DNA from: Methylophaga sp. 41_12_T18
GTDB taxonomy: Bacteria > Pseudomonadota > Gammaproteobacteria > Nitrosococcales > Methylophagaceae
Length of the DNA: 64,000 bases
NCBI GenBank assembly: GCA_002163115.1
Contig: MAAI01000025.1
Span: 109,768-173,767 of the forward strand
Direction: 5' to 3'
Shown here: positions 55,066 to 63,379 of the stretch, piece after piece
Position numbering within the stretch: position 1 is the stretch's first letter
Layout: the number at the start of each line of letters is the position of its first letter
Notes under the pieces: model-generated
What the model was told of the DNA's origin: nothing
The model's database searches: none
What the model saw: the letters and a program-made list of their open reading frames with translations, nothing else
Program-made: the position numbers and the translations under genes

Positions 55066-55078
55066 ACTAAATTCAAAG

Positions 55079-56083
55079 CTATTTTTGGCACCATGTTGCC
55101 AATGTTGAAACCCATTCAGGCTGATCATTGAGACAGGGAATTAGGGTGAGTGATTCACCACCTGCTTCGAGAAATACCTCTTCACCCCGAATGGCAATTT
55201 CTTCTAACGTTTCTAAGCAATCAGTAACAAAAGCCGGACAAATAACGAGTACTTTTTTGGCGCCACTGTGTGCCAGTTCTTGCAAGCGTTGTTCGGTATT
55301 AGGTCCTAACCATTTTGCTCTACCCAGTCGTGATTGAAAGGCGATGGAGTATTGTTGTTCTGTTAGTGTCGTTTTCTCTACAAAGTACCGCGTTGTTTGC
55401 AATACTTGGTGTAGATAACATCGAGTCTGACTTTCTTGTCGTTGGCAGCAATCTTCATCTTCAATAAAGTGTGTATTTGGCTTATCAAATTTAGTAATGT
55501 GAGATTCGGGTAAGCCGTGATAACTGAAAACAATGTGATCAAAATCCCCATCGAGGTAAGGTTGAGCACTGCTTACTAAAGCCTGAATATAGTCAGGTTG
55601 TTTATAAAATGGTGGCATAACAGTGAGTGCTATATCTAACTTATTTTTGTTGATAACCCGTTCGGCTTCTTTAATCGACGTAGTTACTGTGCTCTCAGCA
55701 AAATGGGGGTAGAGAGGAATGAATAACACCTCATCAATGCCTTGCTTATGGAGTTTTAATAGCTCAGATTCAATACTGGGGTAGCCATAGCGCATTGCCA
55801 TGGCTACAGGAATATCCACTTGCTGTTGAAGTGCTTGTTTTAGTTGTTCGGAAAGAACTATTAAAGGTGAACCTTGCTCCAGCCAAACGCTTTGATAGGC
55901 TGCAGCTGATGCTTTGGGCCGAGAAGGTAAAACCAATAAACTGACAATTAAACGGCGCAGTAACCAAGGGAGCTGGATGACGTAAGGATCCATCAAAAAC
56001 TGATCGAGATAGGTTCGTACCGAAGATAAATCAGGTTGCTCAGGTGAACCTAAATTCGCTAATAATACTGCTTTTTTTCTCAT
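55079..56083 (-). CDS. hemH: Ferrochelatase
   Basis: The 334-residue enzyme inserts Fe2+ into protoporphyrin IX. It has AVLLANLGSPEQPDLSSVRT, the family motif FSYHGLPESH with the active-site His, FQSRLGRAKWLGPNTEQRL and ICPAFVTDCLETLEEI with the catalytic Glu region. ATG 56083 overlaps the stop of the SDR epimerase gene by 4 bp. It is cytoplasmic or membrane-associated. Confidence 0.96.
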   Translation of the reverse strand: MRKKAVLLANLGSPEQPDLSSVRTYLDQFLMDPYVIQLPWLLRRLIVSLLVLPSRPKASAAAYQSVWLEQGSPLIVLSEQLKQALQQQVDIPVAMAMRYGYPSIESELLKLHKQGIDEVLFIPLYPHFAESTVTTSIKEAERVINKNKLDIALTVMPPFYKQPDYIQALVSSAQPYLDGDFDHIVFSYHGLPESHITKFDKPNTHFIEDEDCCQRQESQTRCYLHQVLQTTRYFVEKTTLTEQQYSIAFQSRLGRAKWLGPNTEQRLQELAHSGAKKVLVICPAFVTDCLETLEEIAIRGEEVFLEAGGESLTLIPCLNDQPEWVSTLATWCQK

Positions 56084-57000
56084 GTATTGTTTTTTTTATT
56101 AGTTGATAAAGTATCAGCCAAAGCTGAATCTAATTCAGTATAGTCAAACTGGAAGCCTTGTGCCTGAGCTTTTTCAGGAATGACGCGTTGTCCGCTAACT
56201 AATAAACAAGACATTTCACCCAATATCAGTTTAAGTAGCCATGACGGTAGAGGAATTATTGCTGGTCGACGTAATTGTTTTGCCAAAGAATGTGTAAATT
56301 GCTTGTTAGTTACCGGCGAAGGGCTACAGGCATTAAATACGCCATCAGCCGTATTGGTCTCAAGTAAAAAGTTTATCAGCTTGATCATGTCCTGAAGGTG
56401 TATCCATGACATATATTGCTGACCACTCCCTAGCCGACCACCCAGGCCCATTTTAAATGGCAGTAGCAAGCGATTGAGGAAGCCACCGTTATGAGCTAAT
56501 ACTAAGCCAGTACGGACGATGCAGGTACGAATACCTAACTTGTTGGCGCGAAGGGCTTGTTGTTCCCATTGATTACAGAGTTGATGAGTATATTCATCAT
56601 GATAGTGACTGGACTCAGTTAATACCGAACTGCCACTATTGCCATACCAACCTACCGCAGAGCCACTGATTAAAACACTGGGTTGGTGGTTACGAGATGA
56701 TAACCAATCAACTAGTGACGAAGTTAATGCAATTCGACTCTGTTCAAGCATGGCTTTTCTTGTTGGTGTCCAAGGTCGATCGGCAATAGCTGCTCCTGCC
56801 AAATTAATGACACCGTCAATAGTGGTGTGCGGAGATATCTGGTTAAGTGAGCTAATAGCCATCAGCTGACGTTCGTTGTATTTGGCAACGGAGTTAGGAC
56901 GTCGTGTCCAAATAATAATGTCATGGCCAGCATTTAATAAATAGTTACTCAGCGCAGTTCCTATTAAACCGGTGCCGCCGGTGATGAGATAGCTAGCCAT
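56080..57000 (-). CDS. TIGR01777-type NAD(P)-binding epimerase (YfcH-like)
   Basis: The 306-residue SDR-fold protein begins YLITGGTGLIGTALSNYLLN and has INLAGAAIADRPWTPTRKAM, SGSAVGWYGNSGS, VRTGLVLAHNGGFL and SWIHLQDMIKLI. This is the YfcH/SulA-like DUF1731 group with C-terminal domain (QGFQFDYTELDSALAD). The physiological substrate is unknown. It precedes hemH with a 4-bp overlap, implying co-expression. Confidence 0.92.
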   Translation of the reverse strand: MASYLITGGTGLIGTALSNYLLNAGHDIIIWTRRPNSVAKYNERQLMAISSLNQISPHTTIDGVINLAGAAIADRPWTPTRKAMLEQSRIALTSSLVDWLSSRNHQPSVLISGSAVGWYGNSGSSVLTESSHYHDEYTHQLCNQWEQQALRANKLGIRTCIVRTGLVLAHNGGFLNRLLLPFKMGLGGRLGSGQQYMSWIHLQDMIKLINFLLETNTADGVFNACSPSPVTNKQFTHSLAKQLRRPAIIPLPSWLLKLILGEMSCLLVSGQRVIPEKAQAQGFQFDYTELDSALADTLSTNKKNNT

Positions 57001-57110
57001 GTTTGTTTACCTAACTGCATATTCGTTATGATATTTATCATACGCTGTTAACTATCAAACTGGTGAGCTAACTACCAGAGAAAATATATTTTATATTCGA
57101 AGGAAAAGAA

Positions 57111-58082
57111 ATGGAAAGACGTCAGTTTCTTGCTTTATCATCGCTAGCAACGTTTGCTCAAGCTGTGATTGCAGCAGACAAAAAGTCACATACCGGTTTA
57201 GTAATAGATGAGCGTTTTATTGAGCATCATATTAGTCCAGCTCATCCGGAGTCGCCAGCACGCTATCAAGCCATTAGTGAGCAGTTACTACAACAAAACC
57301 TTTTGTCTAAACTGGTGTTAATTAAGCCTAAAGATAATGTTGAGGCATTATTGAAGCTTATCCATTCTGAGCAGCATATTGAGTCCATCAAGCAAGCTGG
57401 TTTAGTGGCACATCAACATGCGATGTTAGCAACAGGAGCTGTATTAGCTGCGGTTGATGCCGTTGGCCAACAGCAAGTCAGCAATGCTTTCTGTGCTTCT
57501 AGGCCGCCTGGTCATCATGCTTTAAATACCGGCCAGGAAGAGGGCTTTTGTTATTACAACCATGCTGCGCTAGCGGCTCGTTATGTTCAACAACAATATA
57601 AGCTAGAAAAAATATTGATTGTTGATTGGGACTACCATCATGGCAATGGTACTGAATGGGCGTTTTATAACGATCCATCCGTATTATATTTTTCGACACA
57701 TGATAAGTTTGCTTATCCAGGCACTGGTTTTCCTGAGCGAGAAGGAGAAGGTGAGGGCAAAGGTTTTAATATAAACGTTCACCTAGGTTGTGGTACCACA
57801 GATGATGACATTATCACTGTATTCGAACAAAGACTTAGACCTGCTGTGGCCATGTTTAAACCTGATTTCATTATAATTTCAGCCGGTTTCGATAGTCGTG
57901 AAGATGATCTCCTAGGCTGTCATAAGATTACCGATCAAGGCTTTGCTCAGTTGACCAAAATAGTTAAAAATTTGGCACAACAACATTGTCATGGCCGACT
58001 AGTGTCCTTATTAGAGGGCGGCTATAACATTCAAGGAAATGCGAGTGCTGTCATAAGTCACCTAACAGAGTTAATTAAGTAA
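57111..58082 (+). CDS. HDAC-superfamily deacetylase with Tat-like signal
   Basis: The 323-residue protein begins MERRQFLALSSLATFAQAVI, a twin-arginine pattern RRQFLA with a short hydrophobic core and possible cleavage at IAA. The deacetylase domain has ARPPGHHAL-type landmark RPPGHHALN, zinc ligands in DWDYHHGNG and IISAGFDSREDD, and the final LEGGYN. Bacterial relatives deacetylate acetylpolyamines or other N-acetyl substrates and are usually cytoplasmic. Export here would be unusual. AAGGAAAAGAA precedes ATG 57111. No obvious operon partner. Confidence 0.88.
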   Translation: MERRQFLALSSLATFAQAVIAADKKSHTGLVIDERFIEHHISPAHPESPARYQAISEQLLQQNLLSKLVLIKPKDNVEALLKLIHSEQHIESIKQAGLVAHQHAMLATGAVLAAVDAVGQQQVSNAFCASRPPGHHALNTGQEEGFCYYNHAALAARYVQQQYKLEKILIVDWDYHHGNGTEWAFYNDPSVLYFSTHDKFAYPGTGFPEREGEGEGKGFNINVHLGCGTTDDDIITVFEQRLRPAVAMFKPDFIIISAGFDSREDDLLGCHKITDQGFAQLTKIVKNLAQQHCHGRLVSLLEGGYNIQGNASAVISHLTELIK

Positions 58083-58241
58083 TAGTTGTTAATTAACAAG
58101 GCCTTGATTTTATTAAAAGGAAGAATATTTTAACTAGGCATGCTTCATGCTTTACCTAATCCGCACACATATGTGGATGACAATAAAAAGTCACTGTCGA
58201 TTTTAGGATACGAACACTAAAGGGATATTTAGGAGAAGGAA

Positions 58242-59117
58242 ATGAACGCATTAGCACAACTGAAAGAATTTGATGAAGCCTCTTATGGAGACAGGGCCGC
58301 ACAATATTCACAGTTACACACCTATTACGATGAAAAGTATAAAATTGGTTGGTTCTTGATGGATGGAGCTCCTAGACCTTGCTTTACTCCTACATTATTG
58401 AATGAACTATCTGATTATTTAACGACTGTAAAAGTAGAGTTAGATGAGACGAATGATCAAAAATATGATTATCTTGTTGTTGGTTCCAAAGTTGATGGCG
58501 TTTTTAATCTTGGCGGTGATTTAGACTTATTTATGTCTTTGATTAAAGATGGTAATCGCGATGCATTATTGAAGTATGCCGTTCATTGTGTTGATATTTT
58601 ATATGCCAATATGTTCCACTTCGATGCTGATGTAACGACTGTTTCTTTGATTCAAGGTGATGCATTAGGTGGTGGGTTTGAAGCTTCACTGTCAAGCAAT
58701 TTAATTATTGCTGAGCGCGGTGTAAAGATGGGCTTGCCAGAAGTTATCTTTAACTTATTCCCGGGCATGGGGGCTTACTCAATATTATCTAGAAAAGTCG
58801 GCCCAGCTCAAGCTGAAAAGATGATTATGTCTGGTAAATTGTATACTGCTGAAGAGCTATATGAGATGGGTGCAATCGATATTCTTGCTGAAAAAGGTGA
58901 GGGTGAGCTGGCACTTTATAAATATATAAAAAATGCCAGACGATCACCAAATAGCTTTAAAGCGATGGCTAAAGTAAAAGATATCTGTAACCCGATAAGT
59001 TATGAAGAGCTTGTCAGTATTGCTAATGTTTGGGCTGATGCGGCTCTTAACCTCACGCCTAAAGATTTAAAAATGATGACTAGATTAGTTAGCCGCCAAA
59101 ATTCGAAATCAGCTTGA
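58242..59117 (+). CDS. rpfF: RpfF-family diffusible signal factor synthase
   Basis: The 291-residue crotonase-fold protein has the RpfF catalytic pair Glu147 (ALGGGFEASLSSN) and Glu167 (GLPEVIFNLFPGMGAYS), 20 residues apart as in Xanthomonas RpfF. It makes cis-2-unsaturated fatty acid (DSF) signals from acyl-ACP by dehydration and thioester cleavage. AGGAGAAGGAA precedes ATG 58242. It is convergent with rpfC, with 2 bp between stops, the same layout as in Xanthomonas rpf loci. No rpfB-like acyl-CoA ligase is adjacent. Confidence 0.93.
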   Translation: MNALAQLKEFDEASYGDRAAQYSQLHTYYDEKYKIGWFLMDGAPRPCFTPTLLNELSDYLTTVKVELDETNDQKYDYLVVGSKVDGVFNLGGDLDLFMSLIKDGNRDALLKYAVHCVDILYANMFHFDADVTTVSLIQGDALGGGFEASLSSNLIIAERGVKMGLPEVIFNLFPGMGAYSILSRKVGPAQAEKMIMSGKLYTAEELYEMGAIDILAEKGEGELALYKYIKNARRSPNSFKAMAKVKDICNPISYEELVSIANVWADAALNLTPKDLKMMTRLVSRQNSKSA

Positions 59118-59119
59118 TT

Positions 59120-61657
59120 TTACGAAGGCGGAGACTGTTCTTTGTTTTTTAATAAGGTGGCTTGTAATACAGATACGGTTTTTTTGAAGGCTTCATCAAT
59201 GTTATGACACAACGTAATGAGTTGCTGACTGCCGATATCATAAGGTTTAAGCAACTCTGCTTGTATGCAGAGTTCGACTAGGTGTAGTGCGCCTAATTCT
59301 GTGGCTGAGCCTTTTAATGCATGTAAGCTCTCGCGATATGTAAGATAGTCATCATTGGCTGCGTTGGTGATTTGACTTACATGTTGATTGCCATCTAATT
59401 CAAAGCCATGAATGAGTGTTTGAATAAATGATTCGCCACCACCTAATACTGACAGTTCATTAATCACTGCATGATCAATCCACTGCGTGCTAAGTTGTGT
59501 TGGACGAGCGGGTTGGGCTGTGGAATTATCTGATGTTGCACTTGAAGAAAAAAGAGCAACCTGCTCAAGTAGTGCTTTTGAATTAATAGGTTTGGTCAAA
59601 AATGCATTAGCACCAGCAGCCATGCATTCTTGTCTCGCTTCTGGTGTCGCATCGGCCGTCAACATAATGATGGGAATATCACTCGTTGTATCTAGATAGC
59701 GTAATGCTTGAATAACTTCAAGTCCTGACATTTCAGGCATATTCATATCTAGAATTAACATATCAATGCTATCTATATCTTCAGCAAGGATGTCTAGGGC
59801 TTTGTCGCCTGAGTTTGCCGTCAGAATATTATGTCCGGCATGTTGTAACACCCCTTCCAATACTTGTTGGTTAACGCGGTTATCTTCTGCGATCAGTATA
59901 GTTAGTCCATGGGCTACTGCTTTTGAAGCGTAATGTTCGGCTAGTGTGACTACTTTTTTATCACTGAATGCTACTGATTGCGAAGCATGAATAGCATTAA
60001 ACAGCAGTCTTTTATCTGCTGGGTCAGCAATCGTTGAGATAAAGTTTTCACGGATTTGAGGATCGAATTGGTTACGCTCAGCTGTATTAATTAATATAAG
60101 CGGTAACTGTTCTAAACTCTGTTCTGACTTGATCATTTGAGCAAATTTGATGGGTTCAATATCCAGCATACAGGCTTGATCAATGATTAACGCTTTATAG
60201 CTATCTTCATTTTCAATGGCAGTCATTAATTCTGATAATGCACGAGCAGGTGAGTTAACCGAGCTGAAGTTAGTCTGCCACGTTTTGAGTGCCGGCTCGA
60301 TGATGGAGGCTGTTTCTGGTGTAGTAAGTAGTAATAAGTGATTGTCAGATAAGTTCAAATTGTCATAAGGAATCGCGGTGAAAGGTATTTCAAACCAAAA
60401 AGTGGTGCCCACTTCTAATTCGCTTTCTACGCCGATTTCTCCTCCCATTAATTCAACGAGTTCTTTAGATATTGTCGTACCTAAGCCGGTACCTCCGGGC
60501 TTATTCAATCCTGACGATGCTTGGGTAAAGTCATCAAAAATTGTCGATAGCGACTCTTTAGCTATTCCTATGCCTGAATCTTGTACTTCAAAGCGGATGG
60601 TAGGGTTTTCCATACTCATATCGGCAAGAGAGACGTATAGTTTAACCGATCCTTGGTCAGTAAATTTAATTGCGTTGCCAATCAAGTTAATAAGAATTTG
60701 TTTTAAGTGTTGTTCGTCACCTTGTAATAAAAAAGGTGTCGCGGCATTAATATTGTAATTAACTGATAAACCCTTTGTTGTAGCCGCAGGGCTTTGCATT
60801 TGAATAATGATGTTAATCAGTTGATGTAAGTCAAAAGTATCATTAGCAATGATAATTTTTCCGGCCTCAATTTTAGATATATCAAGGACATTTTCAATCA
60901 GGCCTAAGAGGGTATTTGCTGAGCTACGCATGATGTTTATAAATTCATGCTGTTGTTGATCTAGCTTGGTTTCCCCTATTAAATCTGCGATACCAATGAC
61001 ACCATTTAATGGTGTTCTTAGTTCGTGAGACATATTGGCCAGAAAGCGACTTTTGGCTTCATTTGCAAATTTGGCGGCTGTGATAGCGGCATGAAGTTTA
61101 TTAATTAAAAAAGCTGAATAAAGCGGAACGACGATTAATAAAAGAATGAGGCTAATAGCAAAGGATTGCTGCTCGTTACCTTGCCAGTAATGTCCCCAAG
61201 TAATCGCGATTGAAAAGCCTATAAGGCCAACCACGAGTGATATATATAGGTAATTGACTCCATACCGAAAGCCATTACCTAAAATCACCCAAAGGTAGAG
61301 CACAAAGAGAAATACACTTTCGGAACCGGCCAAGAACATGACAATGGAAAGTGATACCAGATCTAATAATATTCCCATTACTCTTCGGACGGGGGAAGGT
61401 TTTGGGTTAACTATTAATGACGCTGCAATGAGAACTGCAACAAGGTAATAGCTTAGGGTAATTAAGCTTGGTTGAGATGAAATGGCGTCGAAAAATGTTT
61501 CACCATCAGCCCAAGGAAAGCAAAAGTATAAAATTAAACCAATGCCAAGGCTGAGCCTTATCTTTACTGCTTGCTCCGGTTCAGAGTCCGTTGTTTGAGC
61601 CAAGCGTTGTTTGAGTTTGGCTAGAATGGATCTATGACTCTTATCGGAAGCGGACAT
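59120..61657 (-). CDS. rpfC: RpfC-type hybrid sensor kinase
   Basis: The 845-residue protein has about five membrane helices (residues 34-185), a HisKA box FLANMSHELRTPLNG (His211), HATPase boxes (LINLIGNAIKFTDQG, DSGIGIA, GTGLGTTISKELVELMGGEI), a receiver (MLILDMNMPEMSGLEVIQAL, roughly 610-725) and a C-terminal Hpt domain (LHALKGSATELGALHL, near 790). This matches RpfC, which senses DSF and phosphorylates RpfG. It is 22 bp downstream of rpfG on the same strand and ends 2 bp from convergent rpfF. Confidence 0.93.
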   Translation of the reverse strand: MSASDKSHRSILAKLKQRLAQTTDSEPEQAVKIRLSLGIGLILYFCFPWADGETFFDAISSQPSLITLSYYLVAVLIAASLIVNPKPSPVRRVMGILLDLVSLSIVMFLAGSESVFLFVLYLWVILGNGFRYGVNYLYISLVVGLIGFSIAITWGHYWQGNEQQSFAISLILLLIVVPLYSAFLINKLHAAITAAKFANEAKSRFLANMSHELRTPLNGVIGIADLIGETKLDQQQHEFINIMRSSANTLLGLIENVLDISKIEAGKIIIANDTFDLHQLINIIIQMQSPAATTKGLSVNYNINAATPFLLQGDEQHLKQILINLIGNAIKFTDQGSVKLYVSLADMSMENPTIRFEVQDSGIGIAKESLSTIFDDFTQASSGLNKPGGTGLGTTISKELVELMGGEIGVESELEVGTTFWFEIPFTAIPYDNLNLSDNHLLLLTTPETASIIEPALKTWQTNFSSVNSPARALSELMTAIENEDSYKALIIDQACMLDIEPIKFAQMIKSEQSLEQLPLILINTAERNQFDPQIRENFISTIADPADKRLLFNAIHASQSVAFSDKKVVTLAEHYASKAVAHGLTILIAEDNRVNQQVLEGVLQHAGHNILTANSGDKALDILAEDIDSIDMLILDMNMPEMSGLEVIQALRYLDTTSDIPIIMLTADATPEARQECMAAGANAFLTKPINSKALLEQVALFSSSATSDNSTAQPARPTQLSTQWIDHAVINELSVLGGGESFIQTLIHGFELDGNQHVSQITNAANDDYLTYRESLHALKGSATELGALHLVELCIQAELLKPYDIGSQQLITLCHNIDEAFKKTVSVLQATLLKNKEQSPPS

Positions 61658-61679
61658 AAGTACCTATTGGATAGAATAA

Positions 61680-62801
61680 TCAGGATTTATCAGCATAGTC
61701 TGACTGAATTTTTTTAATAGTGTCAATTCGAGATAGGAAAGCTTGTACACACTCAGGGTCTAACTGCGTTCCTGCTTGTTGTTTGATATAGTCGATCGAC
61801 TCTTCAGTTGACCAGGCATGTTTATAAGGCCTTTCTGAAACCAGAGCGTCATAAATGTCAGCAATAGTGACTACGCGGGCTATGAGTGGAATTTCTTCGC
61901 CTTGCAAGCCATTTGGGTAGCCTTTGCCATCAAAACGTTCATGATGATTTAAGGCGATAACCGCACCAATTTGCATATAAATAGATTGGCTATCCGATAA
62001 TATTGCATGACCAATGGTGGTATGGCCTTGCATGATCTCCCATTCATCAGGAGTGAACTTACCGGGTTTGAGTAATACATTATCTGGAATGCCTATTTTT
62101 CCAATGTCATGCATAGGAGCTGCATACTCTAGATCGTTGCATTCTTTTGGGGTGAACTTTCCGGTCGCTTCAGCAATCTGACGGGCATATTTTGCCATGC
62201 GAATGACATGATTGCCTGTGCCTTCATCACGATATTCACCGGCTTTTGCTAACCGAATGATGGTTTCTCTTTCTCTCGCGGAAATTTTTTCGGTAGCAAC
62301 ATCGACTTGTCTAGCCAACCAATCAGCACGATCTTGGATTATTAAATGTTGCTCGTGCATTTGTAGTAAGTTTCTACAACTGGTGCGGCATTCAATTTGA
62401 TCGATGGGCCGAGTTAAGAAAGCGGTAGCACCTGCATCTAGAGCGTCATACCGGACTTCTTTTTCGCTCACCACGGTGATCATCATTGTCGGCACGTATT
62501 GGTGCAGTTCTTTTTGACGTACTCGACGAATAAATTCAATGCCATTCATTCCAGGCATTCGATAGTCGGTCACGATTAAGTCAGGACTGTTGTCATCAAG
62601 CCAAGTTAGGGCTTCAAGGGGATCGGCAAATGCTGTGACAACAATATTATCGGAAATTTGTTGAATAACTTTTTCTAATATGGCCCGGCCAGTTGATTGA
62701 TCATCTAAAATTAATACTTGTCTATCTTTTTTCATAATGCTGAGTCGTCTTGCACTTTCATAAGGTTGTAGTACCGCATTTTTGTCACTATCGCCAGTCA
62801 A
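61680..62801 (-). CDS. rpfG: RpfG-type response regulator with HD-GYP phosphodiesterase
   Basis: The 373-residue protein has a receiver domain (VLILDDQSTGRAILEKVIQQ; acceptor Asp in LIVTDYRMPGMNGI) and a C-terminal HD-GYP domain (MHDIGKIGIPDNVLLKPGKF, HHERFDGKGYPNGLQGEEIP, DIYDALVSERPYKHAW). The HD and GYP residues are intact, so c-di-GMP hydrolysis is expected on phosphorylation by RpfC. The start is uncertain: TTG 62801 has GGAG upstream, ATG 62735 has none. It precedes rpfC in an operon. It diverges from the LapA-like adhesin across 578 bp. Confidence 0.93.
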   Translation of the reverse strand: MTGDSDKNAVLQPYESARRLSIMKKDRQVLILDDQSTGRAILEKVIQQISDNIVVTAFADPLEALTWLDDNSPDLIVTDYRMPGMNGIEFIRRVRQKELHQYVPTMMITVVSEKEVRYDALDAGATAFLTRPIDQIECRTSCRNLLQMHEQHLIIQDRADWLARQVDVATEKISARERETIIRLAKAGEYRDEGTGNHVIRMAKYARQIAEATGKFTPKECNDLEYAAPMHDIGKIGIPDNVLLKPGKFTPDEWEIMQGHTTIGHAILSDSQSIYMQIGAVIALNHHERFDGKGYPNGLQGEEIPLIARVVTIADIYDALVSERPYKHAWSTEESIDYIKQQAGTQLDPECVQAFLSRIDTIKKIQSDYADKS

Positions 62802-63245
62802 GAGACGTTACTCCATCTAAAAAGGCGTGGTTTTTTTGCTCCTCCTGCAAATATTCCACGATTGATAAGAAAGAGCTCTATCTCCATTACTCTAAAATTT
62901 TAATTTTTATCTGAACTGCTTATGTCAAAAGGCATTATGCGTATACAAAATCATTGTGTCTAGCGGGTTAGGGCTTCTAATTTCAATTTTGTGAACTACA
63001 TCGATGTTTAATGTTAATTTGAGTGATAAATCGTTAAGTTACTGCATGGCAGTCCTGCTTGTTAACCAGGCAATAGACTGTCGGCATAAATCCAGCAGAG
63101 CTATCTAGATAGAGCAATGTACCGTTATTGAAGTGTAATAGTTAAAAGGCACATCTTTAGAATATAGTTTAAAGGTGCCAGCAGTTCTTTATTAGGGGGG
63201 AGGGGGAAGATAATAGTGAATTGTTGTAAGCAAGCGAGTAATAAA

Positions 63246-63261
63246 TGTGACATTCATCACA
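63246..63261. promoter_or_regulatory. Perfect CRP/Clp-type site upstream of LapA-like adhesin
   Basis: TGTGACATTCATCACA is an exact TGTGA-N6-TCACA palindrome, 118 bp before the adhesin start and 445 bp before the rpfG start. CRP or the c-di-GMP-responsive relative Clp binds such sites. Also in the 62802-63379 gap are a GTACC-AA-GGTAC palindrome (63276-63287) and a G-run (63195-63206); I see no gene there. Confidence 0.6.
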
Positions 63262-63379
63262 AAATAAAATAATTAGTACCAAGGTACAATATATTAAGCT
63301 TTAACAATCACTTAATGTAGCCAACTGTAAATCGACCAGCAAAATTTGCGAGCGATATAACTTTTAGGAGTAAATAACA

